Below, one piece after another: positions 13,514-27,200 of a stretch of 64,000 nt of DNA. Numbering within the stretch: the stretch's first letter is position 1; the number at the start of each line of letters is the position of its first letter. Source of the stretch: Tigriopus japonicus. Taxonomy: Eukaryota > Arthropoda > Copepoda > Harpacticoida > Harpacticidae. The position numbers and the translations under genes are program-made. Below the pieces are notes generated by a model. That model saw only the letters and a list, made by a program, of their open reading frames with translations. It was not told where the DNA came from and searched no databases. The stretch is taken from contig CM021312.1 in assembly GCA_010645155.1 (NCBI GenBank), positions 3,997,844-4,061,843 on the forward strand, in the 5' to 3' direction.

Positions 13514-15447
13514 GTTGAAAGTGATTGTGACAAGTGTCAGAGGAGCTGATGTTGAGTAAATGCTTGGGCTCTTGCTGATCCTCACTTTTGATCTGATAGT
13601 GATTGTATCCACTTCGCCTCCTAATATACATGTGGGATCAAAAGGATCCAAAAGGTCCCCCCAAAAGCAGCGATTGACAAACGGAGACTTTTGTTCGAGT
13701 GGCGAACCGGTTCAAGCACGGTCCCTTGGCGAACCCCTTTCCAAAACACGTGGAGAGCGTGGAAAGAGAGTGTGTCTCAAAGAGAGAGAGAGAGCCCGAA
13801 AGAAAGAAAGAAACAGCAGACTACCCGTCACTCCCCCCAATTGGTAAGGCTATTGACCGTTATGATGAACCAAGATGACACTAGAATCGCCACGCACTGG
13901 GTACGTCCAAGCAGCCTGCCCACCTGTTTGTCAATGAGGAAATTGTGGGAATCCTCTTTCCTAGATGTTTTAGAGCGCTCGCACACCATTATTGTGTTGC
14001 TTCCATCATCCGAAATGGAATTGGTCTCACAGGGCGGTTGAAATCTGCTTTGTAATGGATATGGATGCTTAGTCGACCGCTAGTTCAATTGCAAACTAAT
14101 TTTAAGAATGGATTTAGTGGTTTAGAACAAGGATGATTTTGTCAAAAGTTGAATTCTATAGAAAATTCAATTTGGATAACCTTTGGATATTTTGTTTTCA
14201 TTCAATACACTTACAAGACAGAAAAGACCAAGATGCAAGACCATACCTGCCATATAGAACAGCAATTTCAAGCAGAACTGTTTTGTCAGAACGATTTATG
14301 CGACTCTAGGGAGGTGTTATGAGCGGAAAACTGATCAATAAATGGAAGTTTGGGAATCCTTTTTTTTACTCAAAACCAATGTGACATGACCCAAAGAGTT
14401 GTATTTTTTGACCAAACTGATTTCTTACTCTAGATTGGCTTTGAGATATATTAGTTTAAGGTGTGTCCATAATACCCTAAGCCTTAGTTTCGTTTTCGTT
14501 GAACCTTACCTCACTCTCTTCAGTCAACTTTTGGCACTAAAAGCCATGTGACTGCCTTCCTTGAGACGTGATCAAATCACAATTGGTTAAGTAGCAAAAT
14601 GCCAAAATGAGTGCAGACCTAACTGAGAGGACGAAATGTCCTCTGTCCTTATTGATAAAATTCAATTTAAAGTTTTTTACAAAGGAGGTGTGTGCCCTAT
14701 TTGACCTCCTTGTGTTTCCTCTCCTCAGGTTTGAGTAGCCGTAATACACGGTACTGAGCAATAAAGTAAAATATATCATCCGTAAGCTAAAATTGCTAGC
14801 CTGTTTTTTGTCACCCTGTTCTATGTTTGTAGCAGGAATGTCGAGACTGTCAAAAACGTAGATCAACTATGTTCCCTCGTACTATAGGCTAATAGTGACG
14901 TTAATTTCTGAGTGTTTATGTTGAACGTAGAGTGCTCGCAGCCAAATGCTTTCCTTGGTCATTCCAAAAAATATACCGGAAGAGCCCTTAAAAAAGCAGA
15001 AGTATGTTTAGAGAATTGGGCCTTAGGGACGCAAAAGTTTAGACTTGGATTTTCCGGGTCTTTAACATGGGATGGAAAGTTATGCTTACGCTCAAACTTT
15101 GATTGATCTCCTTCACTTATTGTATAGTTTTTTTCATCTCTCAAGGTCACGGGAAGTATTTGAAATGCGCCGTAGACTTTGGGGTGAACGAACAACATAC
15201 TCTCCGATAGCTTTGATGAGCTCAGAGTAACGCTTTGGCCAATTGTCTGGAAAAAATTGTAGTCAACAGGAACAATTCCAACTTCCTACCCATTAATGTT
15301 AGTTACAGTTACCTATTCCGAGGGAAAAAAGTTGAACATACAATTGATCATTAAGCTCTGAAAAAGGACTGTTAGATGGATGGAGGTTAAAACTGTTTGG
15401 CAAACGTGGGCAAACGTCTCATAATAGATATAGGGGGTCTTGTAAAA
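13514..15447. other. Upstream flank of the protease gene; no gene seen
   Basis: The first part is the presumed promoter and 5' untranslated region of the minus-strand protease. At about 13780-13830 there is purine-rich low complexity (GA and GAAA repeats). Open frames here have no recognisable domain and no splice context. Confidence 0.5.
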
Positions 15448-16235
15448 GGGTCTATATGATAATAGCGCGGATCAAAAGAGAGTGGGTACAAAATAGAGCC
15501 AATCAAAATAGCGCCACTTCAAAATAGAGCCAAATCAAAATAGAGCCAAATCATAAGAGAGCGTGACATTTTAGAGTCAATTATAATGTCGAGTGAATCT
15601 ATAAAATTTCTTTCTACTATGAATTTCCTGACATTGGATTGAACAATGTAGCTTTTAAGTATTTTGGGGAAATTTGTTCCATAAGCCTAGAAAAATTTCT
15701 TCATGAAGGTCATTTTTCATATAAAGAATAGTACCAACTGTCTCAAATATCTCATCAATGCCATTAGCCCCTTCATGCCCACGGGGTTCAAAAGGAAAAT
15801 GTGAAAAAATCAACTTCTGTTCATTACCACATTGGGATTTTGAAACTGTAAATTGAAAAACTATCAAAAATTGTACTATTTCTTATAGTCTTACAGCGTC
15901 TACAGTACACTTTGGCTGCCGACCCTCTTTGTTGGGATTTTCTATCATGAAAAGGAGCCTTGGTAAAAAAAAACTTTTCTTTGCCCTTTTGGGTCTTTTT
16001 GAACTCCTTCGACATTGTTAGTTAATTTATTTGATTTGTCATTTATAAATTTCTCCTCAAGTTAAATTGAGGAAGTTGGAGCTATTTTCGCTCTAATTCA
16101 GTACACTCTCTTTTGACCTGGCTCTATTTTGATTCACTCTCTTATGAAGCGGCTCTATTTTGAATCGGCACTATTTTGATTCGCTCTATTTTGTACACAC
16201 TCTCTTTTGATCCGCTCTAATTTCATAGGATCCCC
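15448..16235. mobile_element. Non-autonomous TIR element with arrayed subterminal repeats and 8-bp target duplication
   Basis: The element is flanked by a perfect 8-bp direct repeat TTGTAAAA (15440-15447 and 16236-16243). Its ends are inverted copies: GCGGATCAAAAGAGAGTG occurs near the left end and as its complement near the right end. Inside each arm, for about 130-180 bp, the unit CAAAATAGAGCC (or the complement GGCTCTATTTTG) is repeated with variants. An 8-bp duplication with long repeat-rich arms fits hAT- or MULE-like families; I cannot decide. Two short minus-strand frames in the middle (16015-15824 and 15867-15655) include a YCRRCK pair of cysteines but no recognisable transposase. Confidence 0.8.
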
Positions 16236-17290
16236 TTGTAAAATTCTGTGGGATTGTGTTGGAACAATTCATCACTGATGAATCGAAATGAAAATGATGT
16301 TTATTCCTAAGACCCGAAATGTTATTGGAAGTCAATTGTGTTAAAAAAGATCTAAATGGCATTTAAAAGAAAGCACAAGCTGATTAGTTGCTTGTCTGCA
16401 CACATTAACTCTGCAAATTGCGTTTTGGGTCTAATTTTTTCACATAAAAGGACAATTTTGGAGGAAAAAATGTTTCACCATTTTTGGCAGAATACCACAT
16501 TTTTCGGTTTTTTCGGAACATTTTCCCGAGATGATAAGAATTTGATAACAAATAGTTAACACTTTTTAGGCAAACTGATGAGAGTTGTTAGAATGTTATT
16601 AGCTCTTCCATGAATGAATTTAATGGATTAAATATGTGGTACGAAATGGTGTTCATGCTCCCAAAAGAGATTTAAGATAGTAATATCGTGACAATGGTCA
16701 ATAGAATGAAATATTTAACAATTATTACCACATATTTCTCATTTTCTTTGTCACATGAAACGCCAATTTTATCTCATAAAATACTTTTTAGCCTTTAAAA
16801 ACCACATCTTTTCCCTCTCTTAGATTATCAAATTTGTTGATACAAATTACGTCTTATTATGAACGTGATAACTTCACGCTTGGTTTCATCCAACTTCGGA
16901 ACTTTAGATTCTCATTAGAATTACGTAATCCTGTGTTTTACAAGTTTTAGGCCCCTCTCAAGAATCGCCATTGACTCACGCGTAATTAAGGGCAAATCCA
17001 CGAGCAACTTTGAAATCAAAAATCCACAAGAAATTCAACAATCATTGGCTGTCATGATTGATGTCCTTAAGGGAGTATGAAAAGAAGCTTCTCATTGGTC
17101 TAAGAAAAGGAAAGAAATGCGTCTGAGTTGTGATTGGCCGTCAAAAATTGGTTGAATATTCAATCGAGTCCAAGGATGAAGGGGGAGTTACATATGGGTT
17201 GTTTGATAAGCGAGCCAAGTGCGAGAATCCAGGAAAGGGGAGGAGCTCTCAGTTCTAGCCCCACCTCCTTTTTTCTTCTAGAGATCTTGG
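16236..17290. other. AT-rich intergenic DNA, nothing recognised
   Basis: Beyond the 8-bp target duplication at its left edge I see no gene, RNA or repeat that I can support. Confidence 0.5.
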
Positions 17291-17628
17291 TAGTGATGGA
17301 CCGAAAGCGCTTTCGGCCGAAATTTCGGTTTCAGTTTCGGTTATGCCTACCGAAACCGAAAGCAGACATGCACTATAAAGGAGGGAGTTTGACAACAAAA
17401 TCGAAAAAAAATCATCCAAAAACCTCTGAAATTCAAGTTTCCCGATTTTTCAAAATTTGCGAATACCCAACATCGTCGTTACATCGAACACATGAGCAAT
17501 TTGATTTTTAAGGTGAATTTTGCATTTATACAATTTTGTAGTCAGCTGCTTTCGGTTTCGGTTTCGGTTAAGCCCTCTTTCGGCCGAAACTTTCGATTTT
17601 GGTTATGAGCCCTTTCGGTCCATCACTA
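17291..17628. mobile_element. hAT-like MITE, copy 1
   Basis: Terminal inverted repeats TAGTGATGGACCGAAAG and its complement CTTTCGGTCCATCACTA bound a 338-bp element. The flanking 8-mers GATCTTGG and GATTTTAG match at 6 of 8 positions, as expected for a decayed 8-bp target duplication. Subterminal regions are made of CGGTTTCGGTTTCGG-type repeats in opposite orientations. There is no coding capacity. A second full copy lies at 58907-59252 and a truncated reverse copy at 45039-45215. Confidence 0.85.
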
Positions 17629-18169
17629 GATTTTAGGTCTTAGGTCAGTTGTTGAGGAAAGTTTTCCAATCGCAAAAACGAAGCTTATTGATTGAACCTA
17701 TTCTCAAACATGGTTATTTCTACTCCGCATTAGTCTGCTTCAACTATACTTCGAAATGCCCTCAACAGCCGACCTTTAACTTGCATTATTACCTTTGAGA
17801 AACAGGCGGAAAAAGTACGGTGAATAAATATAGATTTGCTTCACACTTTTATGCAGTGGTACTAAGTGTCTCAAATAATTCCATTGATGGTGGGAAAATG
17901 TCACAGCATGACAAAACAATATTCCTGTGACTTAAAGATTTCCAAATAACACTGAAAAATTTGAGGTCCCCAAAGAAAACGAATGAAGAAATTACAACTG
18001 TTTGAACTTTTAACATTTACAATTGAGGGAACCGGAAGCTCCTTCTAAGCTCTAATGTCGGCGAGAATTTCGAGGTCGATTAGGTCTTTGAAACCGAAAG
18101 CAAACCTGCACTGTAAAAATAGAATATTATGGAAGAAACCCCTGTTTTTTTGCTCGCAATAAAGACCAG

Positions 18170-18640
18170 ATGGCGTTATCCGTCTAAGCCTGCCAAAAAT
18201 TGTCTGAGTTTTCAATGGTCAGATTTTCGAAAATGTTGCATTTAAGACCAATGGCATAGATTATGTATTTCAAGGAGCATTGCAAAATAATTTAAAAACA
18301 AAAGGAGAAATAGGAAGCCTTGGATTAACCAAATTATGTTTTTAGATTTGAATACCACAGGAACAGGTCTCCTCTGGCCATCTTTTTATTCAAAGTCGGG
18401 CATTCCTGATTCAAAAGTTCGGATGAACCCCCTCAATTTCAGTAGCTAAATTTTAGGTAACAAGAATAAAACATGGTTTTTCTTAGAAAATGTCAAGGAT
18501 TCCTATTCCAACGTCAAGTTGTGCAGATTAGAATGAATTGCTGCAATTATCAGGTTTAAGTCTTTGTTTTTTTTCACTTTCACGCTCATCAGAAGCACAT
18601 GGGAAAAAGTCTTCCTAACTTTTTCCCGCCGAAATAAGCA
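18170..18640 (+). repeat. Dispersed 470-bp repeat, copy A
   Basis: This segment matches 54950-55418 in the same orientation, with many substitutions and short indels. Shared anchors include TCTCCTCTGGCC, TTATTCAAAGTCGGGCA, TCAAGTTGTGCAGAT, CACGCTCATCAGAA and TTTTTCCCGCC. Just upstream (about 18085-18115) is a piece of the hAT-like MITE (GAAACCGAAAGC, TGCACT), so it may be the inner part of a longer relative of that MITE. No conserved open frame. Confidence 0.75.
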
Positions 18641-19289
18641 TCCGAACAAATGCTGAATAAGACAACGGCAAATTTTGAAACAAAAGGATCTATCATCCAT
18701 ACTCATGTGAGGTTAAGTAAAGAAAACACCATCGCAATTTGTATCCTTGTGTAAAACGGTTAACAATGTAACGTACAATAATACAATGTTAATAATAACA
18801 TTTTTTAATTTATAGGGGTTTGATTGCTTTTTCATGATATTCCAAAACTGACTTCGCAAGTAATCCCTTCCACACTTTTCAATTACATAGATTTTTTTAT
18901 TTTGAATAAAAAAACGTGTGGTTGTTTCTCTTCCACTATCGAGGGTCCTTGCTTTGTCCAATGGGCGATAGGGAATTCTGAAAAAGTATTTCTGTTAGGT
19001 TTAATGTATATTTTGGAATTTGTTATACAGCCACAACAACAAATTACAAGTTCCGTTTTTCATTGATAATTTCTAATTTTCAATACTGTCTGCAATATCT
19101 TTTAATGCCATTATTACCCCGAAAGTGATATAATGTTGGTTCTTATGACAGAAAAGTAGTTATGTCAAATTTTAGGCATTAATTTTTTGTGAGTTTTTGA
19201 AAATAAACAAAAAAGTGGTTTCAAAATGAAAGTGCTCTAAAAATAAAAAGTGGTATATACATTTATAAAGCCACACTGTCTGTAACAAG
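18641..19289. other. AT-rich spacer, nothing recognised
   Basis: This is the sequence between the dispersed repeat and the tRNA gene. I see no coding or repeat feature that I can support. Confidence 0.45.
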
Positions 19290-19362
19290 GGTCGTGTGGC
19301 CTAATGGATAAGGCATCAGACTTCGGATCTGAGGATTGCAGGTTCGAGTCCTGTCACGATCG
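19290..19362 (+). tRNA. tRNA-Arg (anticodon TCG)
   Basis: The 73-nt sequence folds as a complete cloverleaf: acceptor GGTCGTG with CACGATC (one G-T pair), D arm GCCTAATGGATAAGGC, anticodon stem TCAGA/TCTGA around CTTCGGA with anticodon TCG, T arm GCAGG-TTCGAGT-CCTGT, and discriminator G. Internal A and B boxes (TGGCCTAATGG and GGTTCGAGTCC) are intact. A T-run that can end Pol III transcription follows shortly (ATTATTTTC). No CCA is encoded, as expected in a eukaryote. Confidence 0.97.
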
Positions 19363-21281
19363 ATTTCCATTATTTTCTCTCTTCAATCTGTTTGGCTCAG
19401 GGCCAGGCCACGGAGGAAGAACTAAAACGTAGGGATGCATCGGAGGAGATAGGGTTTTATCCACCCAGAATATTTTTTTTCTGGATTTATCTCAATTTGG
19501 CCCTTGGGAAGATTATCTGACATTGCATTTTTCACGTTTTGAAGATCAATGAGCATTTTCAAATTGTGTTTACACATTTTCCCACATTTTGAGTCTCTTT
19601 TCGAAGAAAAAGTTTAAGAAGTTTAGGAAAAATGAGAATGTAAAACTTCCAAGTAACATTTTGAAAACTTAATGAGTTAACAGTCTCCTCCAAGGTCGTT
19701 TCTGACTCCTGATTAGTTCTTAGGTTTTCGGATCCGTCTTGAGTCGAGCTGACCTCAGACCCGATCTGATCAAATACTGACAAATGCTCTGCTTCGCTCA
19801 TGGCAAATCCCGACCCATCCCTACTAAATGGTTAAAATCATAGAGATCCATAGAGAGGCCATTTTTTGTCGTCATTTTGTTTGGCTTGCTTATTGCAGAA
19901 ACTGGCCAGAAGTTGCGTGAAAAGGCAAATATTTTTGAAGAATATCGTGAAATACTTGCCCAAACAAGTGGAAGATTATTGTACAAATGGAAGTGCGCAC
20001 GACTTATTTTCAATGCCAAATCCTATGATTGCGTGAAATAATGCCTGTGAATCGAATTATCAACTTCATTGAGCACCTTAGTATAATTTGGGAGAAGCGA
20101 AGCGTAAACAGGAGGCCACATGCCCAAGAAACTGTATGTTTTTCCAAAATTTGTCTACTACGAATACGTTTGTTTGGGCAAGTATCAACTAGTCGCTGAT
20201 GATGAACAGCCCTTGCTACTCAATGAAATTTCACGACCGGCCTCCTCCGGTATTTCCACTCTGGGACATCTGTGGTTAAAACCTGTCCTTGCCATCGAAA
20301 ACATAACAAGATTGAGCGTTCTATTCTGATGACCTCATACTAAAAGCTCTGGCGCTTTTGCAAATTCCCCGCTCCCCTATTGACTTTAGATTTTCAATAC
20401 AAATGCCGCAAATACATATTTTGGACATGTTTTATTAACTTAGTGACTGAGTCACACTGAACAAAAGAAACTCGTTTCTTCAAGCTCGTCTTGATTTTCG
20501 ATAGAGTGGAGGTCAAGTTCCAAAACATTCATGTGCGCACATTCTGTTGAAATCAAAACAAAAAATACTGTTCACTTTGCTCAAAATTTTGTTAGCTGTT
20601 TGACAGTTGACAATTGACGGTTAAGGGAGACTACACTTAATGAAGTCATGGATCATTTCATTTTTCCTGCAGATGCATTGTTTTACTTTATGCAACGAAC
20701 TTCACCCCGTTCAACTTATTCATGGGATGGCAAAGCAAAGCAAAGCACATTAACTAACTGTCTCTGACAAGCGCAAAAAGAGAACAGTTTGGTTGAACGG
20801 TCTGGCCAAACAGATATGTGTCCCCCAATTGTTGCTGCAACACCTTTGTGTACTTCAGGAAGTGCACTACTAATTTATGTACTGTTCGCATGGCTTTTTT
20901 CATGTTCAAATCGTAGCGGTGTGGCTTTTGTCTCAAGCCTTAATTGATTTCCTATGTTCGATTTATGCCACGAACCGAGACACTACTTGTTGATAAATGA
21001 GGTAATTACAGAATACACAACCGAAATGGCGTTTTCATCTCAACTTTAATGCCAATTTGTAGGTAGAGTTTGTTTAAATGACGGAGTAGTAGGCTTGTAC
21101 GATAGCAAATACTTGGATGATTGAACCAATTCAAGATCGCACAGTATACATGATACTCGTAGTAGTAGAAGTAGTAATATGTAGTAATGATTGGGTTTGA
21201 TGTGTGGTATGTAGGAGTATGTACAAGTAGTGGTCCAATTCGTAGTTCAGCTTTTGTCCGGTAGAGCAGGGTTGGTCACCA
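19363..21281. other. Intergenic DNA between tRNA-Arg and the crystallin/tectonin gene
   Basis: No gene with splice or domain support is seen. A minus-strand frame at 19801-19559 starts with an acidic, Ser/Glu-rich stretch of about 40 codons (MSEAEHLSVF...) but has no clear donor site or homology. Positions 21150-21240 are low complexity with GTA/TAG repeats. The last few hundred bases should be the 3' flank of the next gene. Confidence 0.5.
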
Positions 21282-24200
21282 TTACATGTCGTCACCGAGC
21301 CCGTTGATCATTTTCGACACTTTTCGGGTATTGGCCATTCGAATGCACTCAAGGTTGATCTTCACATTGCTCTCATCAGATCCTTCGTACATGCCATTCT
21401 CATGCCTGGGAAGTGAAGAACAGCGATAAATACATTCATGAGCAGAGGCGGTTGTATTTATAATAAGAGTAGTGAATGCAACTGATAAAAATGTTCAGGT
21501 TGCCTTCTTTCCAAACCCAGTGCCTTGAAGAAGTAGGGTTGGTTCATTCCCAATTCTTAGGTTCTCTTTTGAGGTTTAATATATTTTCCCTCTAACGACT
21601 ACTGCAACGCTTTTCCAACCTCCAAAAAACTTAGTGAAAGACATATGGAGGCCATAATAAATAATTTACCCTATCTTTTGTTTGACTATAAGAAAACACT
21701 TCATGGAGCACTACGATTAAAAATCTAATGCATTGGATTTCTTGAGCTCATATTGTCAATTGTGGAAGCTTACTCAAGTTGAAGGCATCAATTTAACACT
21801 TGAATAATAAAATCCTATAAAACCCACTTTACCCCAAAATGACATTGATTGCAAGATTTTGGCAGGTTTTCTCTGAACCAACCCTGCTAAGAACACATTG
21901 AATGAACGTCCAAAGAACGGCTAGTTCAAAGCTTTTTCTTGTTTAGTTTTTGACTTTTGATACTTAAAAGCTCTAAGAAATAATCAAATGTTCTTTCAAA
22001 TAATTAATTTTGATGAAAAATCTTATGTATTCATATAATGAGCCGAAAAGTCTGTTGTACACTTAGCACTTACTTTCTGGATAAAAAATAATCCTTGCAA
22101 ATATTTTCTTTTTTCTTTTGCTCATTCATTTGTCAGCATGATTTCATGTCACCCCAACCTTCCAATTTATTTTGAAAAGTAAAGATTTTATAAACAATCA
22201 GTTTAGTATGTTTGTTTCTCTTTGCCCATTCTATGACGTGGTACCAACTAAAATTGATTTCAAGTGAAGGAAGAAGACATTTTTATGGATTTGTATGGTT
22301 ACAACATATAGATATATGACAACGTAAAATCAGAACGAACCAGAAACCACAAATTTCGGTGAAGTTAGTCTGAGAGGAAACTGATAATTAAAAGAATCAA
22401 CTATGCATGGCCTTACCTTTAAAGAGGAACAATGTAATTTTGGACTGACCATGTGCGAAAGATTTGAAAACGCAATTTTGGTTATAATGATTGGCTTTAT
22501 TACATTTCTACTGCACTTGCAAGCTACATTATGCTCCATCATTAACTATGAACTTATCTGAAAGAAAGGAAGTATTATATGTTTCCAAGGTCGTTTTGTT
22601 TCTTCTTACTTGATCATTTATTTAAAGTGTCAAACGTACTATAATGAATAAACATTTGTAAAGTTGAGTTCTATAAGTAAACTTCAAATTACTCTGTGTG
22701 AGTTTTTCTTTCAGTATTTTGCTCGAGTTCCTTTCGTTCATGACAGCTACGTGAGAAGAACAAGGGTTTATAGAAAGAGATAGATGGCGCTGCTAGTTAT
22801 TTATGGCGCTTCGCTGCGTGGATTCAAAGTAAAGAGCGCACCCTTGCGGCAAATAGGATAAGCTAAAATAAAATGATTCAAATCCTAATTACGCCAAAAC
22901 ATATTAAGAATATTCTAAAAAAGCCAAGTTTCTGTTAGAAAAAGCATGGAGCATGTTATGAAATGAATTGAAAATGGTTCTAATTTTCAAAGAATAGGAC
23001 TAAATTATCTTGAACATTGTTCTACAGCTCAAATAAAACATGTAGCCCAATGAACTTATCTTTTGATAATGATCAGGTTAAATAATAAGTTATTTTTTTG
23101 CAAACTTACCAGCTTTCGCCTCCTTCTTCAAATTTGGGCGAAAATCCAACTTTAAACTCGGCTTCGAATGGGACTTTTACCTTGGCACGGTACATAACAA
23201 TCTTGGCCTACAAAAGTTTATGGTAAATTCATCCGTCATATCATTTCAGCAATGGGTTTACCCTAAATGTGCATTTTGGGGGCACAAGTGGCGGAAGTTT
23301 GATGATCCGCGTCTTCTTGGCTTGAGTGGTGCTCTTTGTCTCGTCCTTAAACACAAATGTTGTGTCTAGCTGTTGGTGGAAGTCATCCCCTGAAAGATAT
23401 TAGAACGGATTACCTTTTTAAGTATTAGCAAATATATTTTATGACAAAAATACCTGTGAACAAGTTGGGCCCACTTTCACCAATCTCGAACTCGATAGGT
23501 TCCGTGTTATTCACCGTAAATTCACAACCCCGAATCACGGAACCTCCAGATAAGTATTGCATCAGGTAAACCTCAAATCTAAGTGTGTAGAGAAGTTATA
23601 ATACTGTATATACACATTGTACAACACTTTGAGTTCTACTTACTGATGAGTAACACATGTCTCCAGATCAAATGTAGGCAACCATGGAGCATCCAAGTAA
23701 TCATCACTCTCATTGGTAACATCTTGGGAGAAGAGGATCTCCCTATAAAAAGCAGGAAAGTAAACTTATATTTTTGGGACTGCTATTAAATTCACTTTAC
23801 TCACTCTGAGGAAGACACTTCTTTCTTGGCCCAATCTAAGTTGATTCTCATCATAGGAGTTCTATAATTTTGGCCGCGAATGGGTCGACACGATCCGATT
23901 TGAGCAAACCAAGCTTTCATCGGATTAACTTTAGATGGCGGATCATTCCCCACACTATCATCTAATCGGAACATCAAACTTTAATTGTAAATTCTTTTAA
24001 AAGAACTAGACAAGATTACTTACTGGGGAAGAGATATGAAACCTTGCCCTTATAATTGGGTTCGGAATAAAGAGCCCAACCCCCACTCGAAACCTTAGCG
24101 GTTGTGCCCTTCTCAGCAAAATTGTACATGGAGAAATCCGGTTCATCACCAAACACACGGACTGCATAGTTGGCTGTAATGCATAAATGTACTTTGATTG

Positions 24201-27200
24201 TTAAAAAAGTCAATTTGTGATAGGTCTGGTATTTGCGTATAACAAATTCATTTTTGGTAGACAGAGATTTATAACATTCGTGAGGTTGCATTTGGTTTAA
24301 TTAGCTTCTCTTCACTAGGCACCAATCACAGACCAATCTTACCAATGAAGGAATTCAACCAAAGCTTAAAAATCCGCTTACTAGGTGGCGCAAAAGTCAG
24401 GACAAATTATGGAAAAAAGTCTTAGGAGCTTATATTTCCTACAGTTTGGTACTTCTCCTATCACAATATTTATTGGGGAATATTGAAAATATATAAATGA
24501 AGACACAATGCTATAAATATTCACTAGTCCAAAGTTTCAAAGTGTCCCCATTATAAAGCTGTGGCAAATAAATTAAGAATTTTCTTTAACAAAAACTTTA
24601 AAAAATTGAAGAGTTGAATTATAGTGGATCCATTCAACAGGGTTTGTATATAACCGAAACATTTACAAATATAATATGTGTAATGATAATATAATATATT
24701 AATATAAACTCTCTCTTATGACACAAAACATCAATTCATGTTGTGATGTCATCTATTAACAAGTATAATATTTGCATAGGAAGATTGAAATAGGAATTCT
24801 AATGTTCAATGGTTTTGGGCCAGGCCCAAAACATAATTACAAATACCTAGATGAACAGATAAATCTTGCAAAAGGTTTAAGAGTAATGAAAATTTTCTTC
24901 ATACGCCGCAACAGGTTTGAGAACGATTAAAACGTTCATTGTACTTACACTCCAAGTCATCGAAGATGCCCTGCTTGTAGAACACGTTATTATCCTTGTC
25001 CACGGCCCACAACGAGTTTTTGGCAAATTCAAATTGCTTGAAAATGATTTTGGCCTCCTTGTCTTGTTCTATCCGGATCCAATGGGTTCCTTCATTGAAG
25101 GAAGTCATAGATTTGCCGTCTTTCTCTCCCACATTAGCACGATAATACAGATCGCGATTAGCAGCTAAGGCAATCACGCCTTCTGGTCCAGAATAAACCT
25201 ATAAAGAAGACAAATACCAAAGTTACTTTTTCAATGGGATGCTTCTTTAGTAGCTATCAAGAGATTAAGAAGTATAACAATGACCGATAACCTTGAGGGT
25301 TGAGTTGATTTACAAATGGAATCTTGACATGCTTGTCCCAACATTCCTAAGAGCGTCAAAATGTAAGTGAAGACTTCATGGGTTACTTGGATTACTTGAA
25401 TTGGCGGATTCTCGACAATGTTGAAAGAGGGAAGTCACGGCTTCGTACCACATCTAAACCCATTCAAAAGCTCTACTGTCTTTGAAAGTAAATCCTTGAA
25501 TGTTTTTTTGGGGTCAGTCCTGGAACCTGATCCAATTTCCCCCAAGATTTTTTTTTGCAATAAAACAAAAAAGCATGAGCGTTTCCCGCACAAACATGAT
25601 AAGAAAGGCCCGGAAAAAAATGTGATTCGGTTTGGGAGTCCTTTAATCTTTTTTTTTCTAATTCAATCATTACTTCCCAAAGTCATCATATAATAGGAAC
25701 CTTTCTTGCTAAATATTTCATTTTTTATTTGATGTAATATTTATAAAATGATAAAAATGTTTTTATGTAATCGAAGCAGGAAAAAAGAAATATGTTGGTT
25801 AGCACCGAATTAATTTTTAAGTAAATCAAGTATTTAGACAGGTCACGTGCTGATTCGAAATTTTGATTGGTGATAAAAGCAATAGTTTGTCAAGTATCTT
25901 TTATGCACCTTTGGCAGCATACTTGGGCCAAAAAAGTCACATTTTATTTTTGAGGCCTAACGACTTATGAGATTCGTTTTTAGTTGACGGAAAGCAAGCT
26001 TATTTTAGTTTGGCTTTATTGCGTACTTTAAATCACGTCAAAACATTTTCTGAGTATTCAAACAAGTTGAGCTCTAAACTATGAATATATATTTCATTCA
26101 GGGTGAATATGTAGAATTCAACCAAAATGTTAAATGACAAACGATTATCTAAAATTTTCTCCCTATTGATAAAATACTGATACCTAAAGACTCGAGACAT
26201 TTTGCAATTATTTTTTTACAATTAACCGGAATATCCACAACATTTCACAAAGTATTTATGGGTGTCTTGCATCGTCGTTTTTGCTTTTTTTAATATAAAC
26301 TATTCTCACCTGTTGGAATCGGCCGTCAATTCGCATCCAACCAGTTCCGTCCGTTTCAGGGTCGCCAAAAGTATTGAGTCGGAACCAGACCTGATAGTCC
26401 GAGTTCACTCCCCAGACACCACATTTTCCAACAGAGATCTGCTTGAGGTTGCCAGACACCATTTTCCAACCGGTTCCGAGGGCAAATTGATTATTGGCAC
26501 CTTTGCGATACCAAATCTTTTCCTTCTCATCAATGGCCCACACGTGACCTTCACTACTAACGGATATCTGAAAGGTCACACTAGGTTAGACAAAGAGTGC
26601 TTGTTTTACAGTGGTATGTCAATGGATGGGTGTCAAGACTTGCATGTTTCATTGGTTCTCCATCAACGGTCGCCCATTCTTTGCCACAAGGTGAGTCAGG
26701 ACCAATGCCAATGCGGGCATTGACCACACCGTCGGCCTTCACACACCAAACACTTGTGGTACCCACCGAAACTTGCTTTGCCGAACCCTAATGGAAATTG
26801 AAAGGAAAATGAGAATGAAGATTGGAACCATGAATAATCACCAAACCTATGCTTTTTCTCTGGTAGATTTCAAGACTTTGTCACCATTGCATTTGGTGCT
26901 CTCAATTTACTGATGTTTATTCGCAAACTCCCAATTCATGCAACAATTTTTGAAATATTATTTGTAAAGAGACACAAATAGTAAAATATTATGGTTTTAC
27001 TTTTGTATAATACCTTGTTAAGCAACGACTTTATTTTGCAGAATTTGGCTGAATCCCCAAAACATATTTAGATATTGTAAGAAGAATATAGTCGGGAGAA
27101 AATTTATGTTTGTGGCAAGTCTATCTCAGCTATAGGTTTTTCCTCGTAATCGTGAAAAGTTAAATCCAGCGTTGCAAAATCTCCTAAAAAGCTTATTTTT

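Noticed and set aside
13560..13847. Plus-strand 95-codon frame starting with a hydrophobic stretch (MLGLLLILTFDLIVIV)
   Set aside because: It looks like a signal peptide but runs into GA-rich low complexity and lies in the presumed promoter of the minus-strand protease; no acceptor or homology.
19559..19801. Acidic minus-strand frame MSEAEHLSVF...
   Set aside because: The composition is coding-like for about 40 codons, but no donor site or second exon could be placed.
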